The position numbers and the translations under genes were made by a program. From Tamlana crocina (GTDB taxonomy: Bacteria > Bacteroidota > Bacteroidia > Flavobacteriales > Flavobacteriaceae), in the NCBI GenBank assembly GCA_040429635.1, contig CP158972.1, forward strand, positions 1,994,001-2,058,000: DNA of 64,000 nt. The letters are read 5' to 3'. Below are positions 54,301-60,902 of this stretch, piece by piece. The notes under the pieces were generated by a model. It was not told where the DNA came from and ran no database searches. It was given only the letters and a program-made list of their open reading frames with translations. Position 1 is the first letter of the stretch; each line of letters opens with the position of its first letter.

Positions 54301-57300
54301 AGGTATAGGTGGCCTTTGTTTGGGTAGTCCCGCATAAATCCTCGACTGTCCATGTAATTTCTATGCTTCCCGAGGTGCAAAATGAAAGGGACTGGTCGGT
54401 AAAATTGTTGGTAACGATAGGGTTACAACCGCCGTCAAAGCTATTGATAATGGCATCGTTCTGAGCCGCTACCCATGCCGCGATATCGTCATCAAGGTTC
54501 TGTTGCGCCACGTTGGCATCGGGGTGGTCAAACTCAGAAGCGGTAGATGAGTCATCTTGGGGATTATCGTAGATCAACGCTTCCGGTGCCACAACGGTGT
54601 AAGTCGCCTCGTGCGTGTGCCCTTGGCAAAAATCGTTGATGCTCCATGTTACGGTAATAGCCCCTCCCGTACACAAATCGATGCTCTGTGGCTGTTCGGC
54701 GAAGTTGTGCGACACGGTCGGCGAGCATCCACCGATTAGGGTAGTTCTGTTCAATTCGGTTTGGGCGGTTACCCATTCAGCAATGGCGTTGTCCAAAGTC
54801 TCTTGAGCGGCTATCGGGTCATCACTGTAAAAAACGCATGCGTTCACGGTTTCGTTCTTAGGCTCTTCGTGCTCCACGTTCTGTTGTCTGTTTAAAATAA
54901 AATCGGCAGAGACCGTGATGTTTTGGCAACGGTCGGTAATGGTCCAGGCCACGGTTGCCGTTCCGCCATCACAATATTGTGGGATGGCAACAGATGTACT
55001 GTTGTTGCTTAGTTGGGGATCACATCCGCCACTAAATGCTATGGCATCAGTCTGTTCGTTAACCCAAGTGGTAAACGCGTTGTTAATTGCTTCTTGGTCT
55101 TCAAAATCACAGGAATCTACTTCAAGTTCCTCGGGTTCATTGTAATTGATTGTTGGTAAGTCAAAGACATAAGTATAAGTCCAAACACCAGTATTATTTG
55201 CGCAATCTGTATAGGTAAAAGTGTAAATTTTGTCGTCCTCGCAGCCTGGGGTATTCTCGGTCATTACGGGTACGATATTGTTACCATTGGCATCGTTAAT
55301 AGTGGGCGGCGTGGGCACTGTTGCGTCTTCAATACAGCTTATGGTACTGCCATCGTCTTCTGGTAGTGTAAACGGAGCCAGTTCTACGGTGTAGGTATAA
55401 GTCCAAGCTGCGGTGTTTTCGGCACAGTCTTCATAGGTAAAACTATATACCACAGAGCCTTGGCAATCTGGTGTTTCCGATTTTTCTGCTTCCGATGGCG
55501 TTAGTTCGTTTCCACAATTATCGAAAACAGTTGGTGGCACGGGTTCTGTTGCTTCCGCAAGGTTGGCTACTGTTTCCCCTCCGTTTGCCGGTAATGTAAA
55601 CGCGGTACGTTCAATGGTGTAAATGAATGCCCAAGTATCGGTATTTCCTGCACAGTCTTCGTAGGTGTACTCGTATTTTCTCGTACCTTCACAGGTCAGC
55701 GGGTCCGGGTCTTCGGTAACCACTGCAGCCGAGGGCGACAGGGTATTGCCACAGGCATCGGTAACCGTTGGCAAGGTGAAGGTTTCGGTGGCATCGGCGA
55801 TACATTCCACGGTACTCCCTCCGTCTGCATCTGCAATGGTAAATGCGGGAGTATCAATGGTGTAAGTGTACTCCCAAGTAGCGGTATTTCCTGCACAGTC
55901 TTCGTAGGTGTACTCGTATTTTCTCGTTCCTTCACAGGTCAACGGGTCCGGGTCTTCGGTAACCACAACAGCCGATGGCGACAAGGTATTGCCACAGGCA
56001 TCGGTAACTGTTGGCAGGGCGAAGGTTTCGGTGGCATCGTTAATACATTCCACAGTGCTCTCCCCATCTGCATCTGCAATGGTAAATGCGGGAATATCAA
56101 TGGTATAGGTGTAGTTCCAAACGTCGGAGTTGCCAGCACAGTCGGTATAGGTAAAAGTATATATTTTTTCCCCTTCACATTCTGGGTTGGCATTCTCGGT
56201 CATTACGGGAACGATATTGTTTCCATTGGCGTCGTTAATAGTGGGCGGTGTAGGCACTGTGGCGTTTTCAATACAGCTTATGGTGCTGCCGTCGTCTTCT
56301 GGCAGTGTAAACGGAGCCAGTTCCACGGTATAGGTATAAGTCCATTCTGCAATATTTCCTGCACAGTCAACATAGTTAAAGGCATATTCAACCGAACCTT
56401 GGCAATCTGGTGTTTCCGATTTTTCCGGTTCAGATGGCGTCAGTTCGTTTCCACAATTGTCGAAAACAGTTGGTGGCACGGGTTCTGTTGCTTCCGCAAG
56501 GTTGGCTACTGTTTCGCCTCCGTTTGCCGGTAATGTAAACGCAGTACGTTCAATGGTGTAATTGAATGCCCAAGTATCGGTATTTCCTGCACAGTCTTCG
56601 TAGGTGTAAGTATATGTTCTTGTTCCTTCACAGGTCAGCGGGTCCGGGTCTTCGGTAACCACTGCAGCCGAGGGTGACAGGGTATTGCCACAGGCATCCG
56701 TAACTGTTGGCAAGGTGAAGGTTTCGGTGGCATCGGCGATGCACTCTACGGTGCTCCCCCCATCTTCATCGGCGATGGTGAAGGCGGGGGTGTTGATGGT
56801 GTAAATGAATGCCCAAGTATCGGTATTTCCTGCACAGTCTTCGTAGGTGTAAGTATATGTTCTTGTTCCTTCACAGGTCAGCGGGTCCGGGTCTTCGGTA
56901 ACCACAGCAGCCGATGGCGACAGGGTGTTGCCACAGGCATCGGTAACTGTTGGCAGGGTGAAGGTTTCGGTGGCATCGGCGATGCACTCTACGGTGCTCC
57001 CCCCATCTTCATCGGCGATGGTGAAGGCGGGGGTGTTGATGGTGTAAATGAATGCCCAAGTAGCGGTGTTTCCTGCACAGTCCTCATAGGTATAAGCGTA
57101 TGTTCTTGTTCCTTCACAGGTCAGTGGGTCTGGGTCTTCGGTAACCACTGCAGCCGATGGCGACAGGGTATTGCCACAGGCATCCGTAACCGTTGGTAGA
57201 GTAAAGGTTTCGGTGGCATCGGCGATACATTCCACAGTACTTCCTCCGTCTGCATCGGCGATGGTGAAGGCGGGAGTTGTGATAGTAATGGTTTGTTCAA

Positions 57301-59263
57301 CATCAATAAAATTACCACAATCATCAGTAACTCTATAGGTTCTGGTGATTACTTCGGTACAAGCTCCATTATCTGAAACATCAGATAGCCAAGTTACTAT
57401 TGGAGGGATACCAGAGTTATCAGCCTCATCAGTTACAACATTGAAATCTGGGTCTGGGATGGTATCCGTACATTCCAAATTTATAGGTTCTGGATTGCTG
57501 GCGGTAGGAGGTGAGTTAACGTAATCTTCATAATCAATGGGTATTTGAAGTTCTCCGGTAATTGGTTCACCGACGCATGTCCCATTTTCTTGATACCCTA
57601 AAATTAAATCGGTAATAAATGCCACACCCGATATGGCTCCTTCACCGCCAATGTTTCCTGTAACGGAAACATTGGGTTCGAAATTACTATCTCCCAATAT
57701 AGAACAATCGGTTGTAACTGTTAATGAAAAACTTAAATCTGCCAAAACAGTATCAGGATCGGTTGGAAGAGGTAAACCTCCTATTTCCCAAATGATACTT
57801 CCAAATGGGCCAACACTAGAATCATAAAATGGCGTATTTGGGTTTGTTGTGTTGTTTAGCGGCGGATAAACGTTAGAACTGAGATTTAGATTAGTAGGGT
57901 CTATAGCTTCTGTGAGCGGAATAGTGATGATCCCGTTAGTAATATCTTCGGTCCCTGTGTTTCTGATATCAATGGTAAAGATAGCACTTTGTGAAGGTTG
58001 TAAAGATGAGTTTGTTCCACTTGGAGGATTCCCATTTATTGAAGTGTTGGTAATAACGACTTCAGGCTCCGGAATATAAGCATCTACGGCAAATGTAACG
58101 TTAAATATAGCATAAGAGTCATTCACAGTGCCATATCGAAATCTAGTAGAGGTTTGTCCGTTGTCTATCAGTGAATTACCTGAATTGTCAACATTGAATA
58201 CCACCACGTCTAGACCAGCATTATTTTGTCTAGATTCATCTCTAGGGTCATCAAATGAATCTCCATCGTTATCGACTAATATTGAAGAGTTAAAAAAGTT
58301 AGTAGTAGTATTTCTGCTATGTGATAGGGGTTGAAAAATACCAGAATTTTGTTGCTCAATAGAAAAGAAATCTCCGGCCCAACCTACTTCACCTTCGCTA
58401 GCCATTAGTCCCAATTTTAAGTTTACATCACCATTTTGAACAGCATCAAAGCCAGAAGCTGAAATGGTTTGTGGCAATCCGCCGGCACCAACATAGGCAT
58501 AGCCATCAAAAACCGTAATGTCTCTCCATTTCATTTTAGAATTTTCATAGACTACAACCATGCCCCACCCGCCAGAAAACCCAGTAACATCAATGTTTCC
58601 TTCTCTTAAGGCGATATCCGCAACAGTATATTCACCTAAACCACGGGCTTTAACAAAATCAGTAACTTCGGAGTAGCCAACATAGATATTGCGGTTATTT
58701 CCATTTGTAGGATAATTTATTTCGGGGTTTGGGTTGGTTGAAGCTGAGATAAGCTGATATGTGGTGTCTCCAGGTCCTTTTAAACGCACTTGGGTTTTAT
58801 TTAGGGATTTTGGAGATCCATTATGGGTTACATTAAACGTATTGGGATTATTATCGCCATCAGCATTGGTGTCGGCTCCGGCATCTGCACGACCTACCCA
58901 ATATAAACCAGCATAAAGAATGTTTGAACATTCTGGCACAGCCCCATTTTCAGTAGAAAATAGTAGGTTGGCTGACGAAGAATTGATTGTTTCTGCAATT
59001 CCATCAACATCAACGTACTCCATGTCATCATCATTGTCGGCTGTGTCACTGTAGTTCACCAACTTAAGGTTGGCATTACCAATCATGGCAAAGTCGCCTT
59101 TAACGCTATATACTTCTTGGGTAGGGGTAGCACTGGATGTTCTTGGGTTGAATACAACTTGACCATAACTGTCTAAAACAGATATAATAAGCATAAAAGC
59201 TAAGCACAATAAATTAATTGAAGTCTTGCTTTTGTAAGTTGTTTTAGAGTAGATGTTTCTCAT
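51359..59263 (-). CDS. Giant repeat adhesin (2634 residues) with type B T9SS sorting domain
   Basis: Signal peptide (about 1-35, ending DSYGQ). Residues about 36-400 form a unique N-terminal globular region (GLYWVGRADAG, YAYVGAGGLPQT), then a DUF11-like domain (about 400-560; DIRNTGTEDITNGIITIPL). Repeats follow: nine units of about 75-81 residues (about 665-1370), six units of about 95-100 residues (about 1371-1947; AIADWVTEQTD and CDGGTATVAWTITD patterns) and six HYR-like units of about 80 residues (about 1948-2424; TATDNCG and ITVQDTTPP). The C-terminal about 100 residues are a type B (CHU_C) type IX sorting domain (ISKAITPNGDFINDTFDISG, FNRWGALVYES, PNGTYYYIINL). Most repeats carry conserved cysteines. 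A surface adhesin; ligand unknown. Preceded by a small secreted protein gene (30 bases) and followed by PorP/SprF. Confidence 0.93.
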   Translation of the reverse strand: MRNIYSKTTYKSKTSINLLCLAFMLIISVLDSYGQVVFNPRTSSATPTQEVYSVKGDFAMIGNANLKLVNYSDTADNDDDMEYVDVDGIAETINSSSANLLFSTENGAVPECSNILYAGLYWVGRADAGADTNADGDNNPNTFNVTHNGSPKSLNKTQVRLKGPGDTTYQLISASTNPNPEINYPTNGNNRNIYVGYSEVTDFVKARGLGEYTVADIALREGNIDVTGFSGGWGMVVVYENSKMKWRDITVFDGYAYVGAGGLPQTISASGFDAVQNGDVNLKLGLMASEGEVGWAGDFFSIEQQNSGIFQPLSHSRNTTTNFFNSSILVDNDGDSFDDPRDESRQNNAGLDVVVFNVDNSGNSLIDNGQTSTRFRYGTVNDSYAIFNVTFAVDAYIPEPEVVITNTSINGNPPSGTNSSLQPSQSAIFTIDIRNTGTEDITNGIITIPLTEAIDPTNLNLSSNVYPPLNNTTNPNTPFYDSSVGPFGSIIWEIGGLPLPTDPDTVLADLSFSLTVTTDCSILGDSNFEPNVSVTGNIGGEGAISGVAFITDLILGYQENGTCVGEPITGELQIPIDYEDYVNSPPTASNPEPINLECTDTIPDPDFNVVTDEADNSGIPPIVTWLSDVSDNGACTEVITRTYRVTDDCGNFIDVEQTITITTPAFTIADADGGSTVECIADATETFTLPTVTDACGNTLSPSAAVVTEDPDPLTCEGTRTYAYTYEDCAGNTATWAFIYTINTPAFTIADEDGGSTVECIADATETFTLPTVTDACGNTLSPSAAVVTEDPDPLTCEGTRTYTYTYEDCAGNTDTWAFIYTINTPAFTIADEDGGSTVECIADATETFTLPTVTDACGNTLSPSAAVVTEDPDPLTCEGTRTYTYTYEDCAGNTDTWAFNYTIERTAFTLPANGGETVANLAEATEPVPPTVFDNCGNELTPSEPEKSETPDCQGSVEYAFNYVDCAGNIAEWTYTYTVELAPFTLPEDDGSTISCIENATVPTPPTINDANGNNIVPVMTENANPECEGEKIYTFTYTDCAGNSDVWNYTYTIDIPAFTIADADGESTVECINDATETFALPTVTDACGNTLSPSAVVVTEDPDPLTCEGTRKYEYTYEDCAGNTATWEYTYTIDTPAFTIADADGGSTVECIADATETFTLPTVTDACGNTLSPSAAVVTEDPDPLTCEGTRKYEYTYEDCAGNTDTWAFIYTIERTAFTLPANGGETVANLAEATEPVPPTVFDNCGNELTPSEAEKSETPDCQGSVVYSFTYEDCAENTAAWTYTYTVELAPFTLPEDDGSTISCIEDATVPTPPTINDANGNNIVPVMTENTPGCEDDKIYTFTYTDCANNTGVWTYTYVFDLPTINYNEPEELEVDSCDFEDQEAINNAFTTWVNEQTDAIAFSGGCDPQLSNNSTSVAIPQYCDGGTATVAWTITDRCQNITVSADFILNRQQNVEHEEPKNETVNACVFYSDDPIAAQETLDNAIAEWVTAQTELNRTTLIGGCSPTVSHNFAEQPQSIDLCTGGAITVTWSINDFCQGHTHEATYTVVAPEALIYDNPQDDSSTASEFDHPDANVAQQNLDDDIAAWVAAQNDAIINSFDGGCNPIVTNNFTDQSLSFCTSGSIEITWTVEDLCGTTQTKATYTFTQPDGISFTNPSNETFSTCNFFNEDPQAAQNELDTAIADWVTEQTDIIIQNLSGGSPDVTHDYSGATIDLCEGGSINVEWSIDDICETINVSASYSVVPAEIIAYSAPSDLDAQSCDYADQNEVDTAFNNWVATQTAAFGVIGGCSPTLANNSATATIPQLCDGGSASVTWTITDLCETINVSADFTITPTATATFTNPSNGSSDACDYSTDNLATAQNSLNSDIITWVNTQTQNIDGNFSGGCSPTVSNDFENQTIDFCTGGAITINWEITDLCDTINVSATYTYTAPQAPAFVQNLPTDITVECDAVPTADALTASNSCGVIDVTYTEDRTDGDCPSTYTLLRTWSATNICGVTTTHQQTITVQDTTPPVLTLPDNVTAECSDDLTPIAFGEATATDNCDANPIITYEDNITNGACPGDYTITRRWMATDACGNVATADQTISTSDTTAPVFDQTNLPGNVVVECTGVPEPEILTATDNCGTAVVTVEDVRTDGNCSGNYVITRSYTATDECGITNTHVQTITVQDTTPPVFVEDFPLARIVVECDAIPTPETLTATDTCGSATVSVSDTRTDGTCPNSYTLARTWTAEDECGLTTTFTQIITVQDTTPPTFVETLPRDVTVECDAIPDVASITATDNCGDAVVTVNDVRTDGSCPNSYTIERTYTATDECDLTTTHKQIISVQDTTAPVPTTAYQETINTSCIDIEAAPELEFTDNCSTNVIVEFEETSTFEEGVFADYQVIRTWTVRDACNNEAVYTQTVNVTLDIIETQVVADDRCFDDGPVNLRDFLSESVTSGTWEIIEGNPLATVEGDIFDPTNLEDAYTEEFNPNTEGITYLLRFTGFEDGCMNVTDVTMVIDAKCKVLPCGESDIIISKAITPNGDFINDTFDISGIELCGFIAEVKIFNRWGALVYESNRYTLGSKKTNGETGDWDGSSPSSSFGSSGKLPNGTYYYIINLRDSGLSPLTGPIYLGTK
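51992..53422 (-). repeat. Six HYR-like units of about 80 codons
   Basis: Tandem modules in the adhesin with VECDAIPTP, TATDNCG, RTDGSCPNSY, TYTATDECG and QTITVQDTTPP landmarks. Units 1, 3, 4 and 5 are similar; unit 2 and the last unit are divergent. The DNA is diverged enough that recombination is less likely than in the 243-base units. Confidence 0.85.
53423..55153 (-). repeat. Six tandem units of about 95-100 codons in the adhesin
   Basis: Each unit carries a YxxPxx start, an AxxxLDxAIAxWVxxQT helix-like stretch, GGCxPxVxxN, a CxGGxxxxxW strand and a TDLCxxxxVxAxYT ending. Repeats 1 and 5 (PQLCDGGSASVTWTITD-type) are the closest pair; repeats 2-4 and 6 form a second group. The family was not recognised. 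Confidence 0.8.
55154..57271 (-). repeat. Nine tandem units in order A-A-A-B-C-A-A-B-C
   Basis: Read in the coding direction: A1 57271-57029, A2 57028-56786, A3 56785-56543 (243 bases each), B1 56542-56315 (228), C1 56314-56090 (225), A4 56089-55847, A5 55846-55604 (243 each), B2 55603-55376 (228), C2 55375-55154 (222). A units share TVTDACGNTLSPSA and TYEDCAGNT almost exactly; B units share FDNCGNELTPSE; C units share INDANGNNIVPVMTEN. The blocks A2-A3-B1-C1 and A4-A5-B2-C2 are therefore a 0.94-kb duplicated supermodule. Confidence 0.92.
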
Positions 59264-59293
59264 TTTTTAACCTTTTTAAATCAGATTATTGTA

Positions 59294-59818
59294 TTATGAA
59301 GGGTTTGCCGAGATATGGAAAACTCTAACATTGGGGGTAACTTTTATAAAGTTTTGAATATCTTCATCAGTATATTCGAAGTAGCATTTTAGAAAAACAT
59401 ATTTCAGTTTAACAAAATGAGGTCTATTACTTAAGTCCAATACTTGGTTCAAATCGTTTTTCGATTTCAACTTTACAATTATTAATTTAACTTCTTTAAA
59501 CTGATCGTTATCGGTATTTAAGAAAGCAAAAGAATTGCTGTCGCTTAATGTAATTCGTTTGATGCCACCTTCACCATAAACTTTATCGACTGTGTTGTTC
59601 GAAACATAAATGGTTGTGTGCAAGTTTTGGTAAAGGTCATAAAACTCAGCCCTGTTTTTACTTTTATTAACTTTTTTGGTCGATTTACTAACCGACGGAT
59701 TTTCTTTTTCTAGCTCATAAATATCATACTCTTGAGCTACTACTTGGTTGCTAGACAAGAACAAAATGGACAAAAACAGGAATAAAAGGAAAAATGATGG
59801 AGTAGTTTTATTTTTCAT
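59294..59818 (-). CDS. Small secreted protein of unknown function heading adhesin cassette 2
   Basis: 174 residues from the ATG at 59818 (MKNKTTPSFFLLFLFLSILF); the frame is open 20 codons further but that stretch lacks signal-peptide character. The signal peptide ends near NQVVAQ, then a basic, Lys/Ser-rich segment (KENPSVSKSTKKVNKSKN) and a body with leucine/valine-rich strands (IKRITLSDSN, EVKLIIVKLKSK, KLKYVFLKCYF, VRVFHISANPS) that loosely resemble leucine-rich-repeat-like strands, though no confident repeat can be drawn. One cysteine only. No T9SS tail. The adhesin starts 30 bases downstream, so it is probably the first gene of the cassette mRNA. Function unknown. Confidence 0.75.
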   Translation of the reverse strand: MKNKTTPSFFLLFLFLSILFLSSNQVVAQEYDIYELEKENPSVSKSTKKVNKSKNRAEFYDLYQNLHTTIYVSNNTVDKVYGEGGIKRITLSDSNSFAFLNTDNDQFKEVKLIIVKLKSKNDLNQVLDLSNRPHFVKLKYVFLKCYFEYTDEDIQNFIKVTPNVRVFHISANPS

Positions 59819-59963
59819 AATTAAGAAATAATAAAGTTGGCGATACGACAGATAACAGTATTTAATTACAGTATGCAACGATAAAATTAACGCAAAGCAT
59901 GCCTAAATTTGCCAATCAGCAAACCGTTAAATATAATCTTGAAGAGGGATAGTTGTACAGACA

Positions 59964-59984
59964 TAGTATTGGCTAGCAATACTA
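59964..59984. repeat. Inverted repeat TAGTATTG-GCTAG-CAATACTA
   Basis: Eight-base perfect arms around a five-base loop, about 145 bases upstream of the small secreted protein start. No T-run follows, so it is more likely an operator or structural site than a terminator. Its arms share TAGTATT/AATACTA with the hairpin at 30243-30261. Confidence 0.4.
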
Positions 59985-60271
59985 CATTTAATCGAGAAAT
60001 TAGATTTGGGGTCATAATTTTAATTTTTTGTAGGTAAAACAAAAGAACACATATATTAATTACGGTTCAAAATTTCATGGTAAATCACTTATAAATTCGT
60101 TTAAAAGTTTTTTGTTGACATCTTATCGGCTTTATGAGTTTTTTAACGATTGAATATTCAATATGTTAAAATGTTTATAATGAATAATTTAATAATTTTA
60201 ATTGATGCAACTTCGTTTTTTTACGATTTAGTCATTATTTTTAATTAGCTTTAATGAGCAAATAAATTGAA

Positions 60272-60321
60272 TTTTATCGACAAAAACAACTTTTTAACGA
60301 CAAAAAACGCATTTAATCGAT
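60272..60321 (+). promoter_or_regulatory. Three TTTWAWCGA elements at exact 20-base spacing
   Basis: TTTTATCGAC (60272-60281), TTTTAACGAC (60292-60301) and TTTAATCGAT (60312-60321) place the CGA core at 60278, 60298 and 60318, exactly 20 bases (about two helical turns) apart, ending 4 bases before the sixA ATG. A similar pair with CG at 60127 and 60147, again 20 bases apart, lies upstream. Periodic spacing suggests a protein-binding array; the binder is unknown. Confidence 0.4.
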
Positions 60322-60325
60322 TGAT

Positions 60326-60811
60326 ATGAAAGAATTAATTTTAGTTAGGCATGCCAAATCATCTTGGGAATATGATGTCATTGACCACGAAAGACCTTTA
60401 AAAAATCGGGGCTTAAATGATGCCAATTTGGTTTCGAATCATTTAAAAAATAAAAATTTTAACATAGATTTAGTGATTTCGAGCGATGCCGTAAGAGCCA
60501 AAACCACTGCAGAAATCTTTATTGAGAATTTAAACATCAGCAGTGATATTGTGCAATTTGAACATAATCTTTACGATTTCTCGGGAGAACTTCTTACCCA
60601 AGTCATTAAAGATTGTAATGATGCCGTTGATCGTTTAATGGTTTTTGGGCACAACCACGCTATTACGGCATTTGTAAATACGTTTGGAGATAAATATATT
60701 GTTAACGTGCCAACAACGGGCACCGTGATGTTGCAATTTGACATCAATTCTTGGGCCGACCTAAAACCAGGAAAAACGATAATGACCATTTTTCCAAAAG
60801 ATTTAAAATAA
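60326..60811 (+). CDS. sixA: SixA-type histidine phosphatase
   Basis: 161 residues, the SixA length. The histidine-phosphatase signature is LVRHAKSSW (Arg8, His9 as phospho-acceptor), with SSDAVRAKTTAE and the second catalytic His in MVFGHNHAITAF. SixA-type enzymes remove phosphate from phosphohistidines, for example of phosphotransfer or nitrogen-PTS proteins. Here it precedes ppk1 by 91 bases and ppx beyond it, which hints that it acts in the same phosphate/polyphosphate setting, since PPK1 itself forms phosphohistidine. That link is inferred from position only. The start follows the 20-base-periodic array. Confidence 0.9.
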   Translation: MKELILVRHAKSSWEYDVIDHERPLKNRGLNDANLVSNHLKNKNFNIDLVISSDAVRAKTTAEIFIENLNISSDIVQFEHNLYDFSGELLTQVIKDCNDAVDRLMVFGHNHAITAFVNTFGDKYIVNVPTTGTVMLQFDINSWADLKPGKTIMTIFPKDLK

Positions 60812-60866
60812 GGTATTCTTTGCAGTTTATTAATGGTTTGGGCATTCGTTTTTGGCTTAAATAGAA

Positions 60867-60874
60867 TATATTTG
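60867..60874 (+). promoter_or_regulatory. Promoter -7 box for ppk1
   Basis: TATATTTG matches TAnnTTTG exactly, 28 bases before the ppk1 ATG. The nearest TTG elements lie at 12 and 26 bases spacing, neither ideal for -33, so strength is uncertain. It suggests ppk1-ppx can be transcribed separately from sixA. Confidence 0.45.
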
Positions 60875-60902
60875 TTTTTCAAAATACATAGCATACATTT
60901 TA

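Larger units (their letters stand above)
59819..60325. other. AT-rich divergent intergenic region (507 bases)
   Basis: No gene was found. It separates the leftward cassette 2 from the rightward sixA and should carry promoters for both. It holds a perfect 8-base inverted repeat (59964-59984), several short TTTWAYCGA-type elements, and the periodic array just before sixA, each listed separately. It is the longest gene-free stretch of the window. Confidence 0.6.

Noticed and set aside
51992..57271. CRISPR array from regular repeats
   Set aside because: Repeats are in-frame protein modules of 220-300 bases with no short direct repeats or unique spacers.
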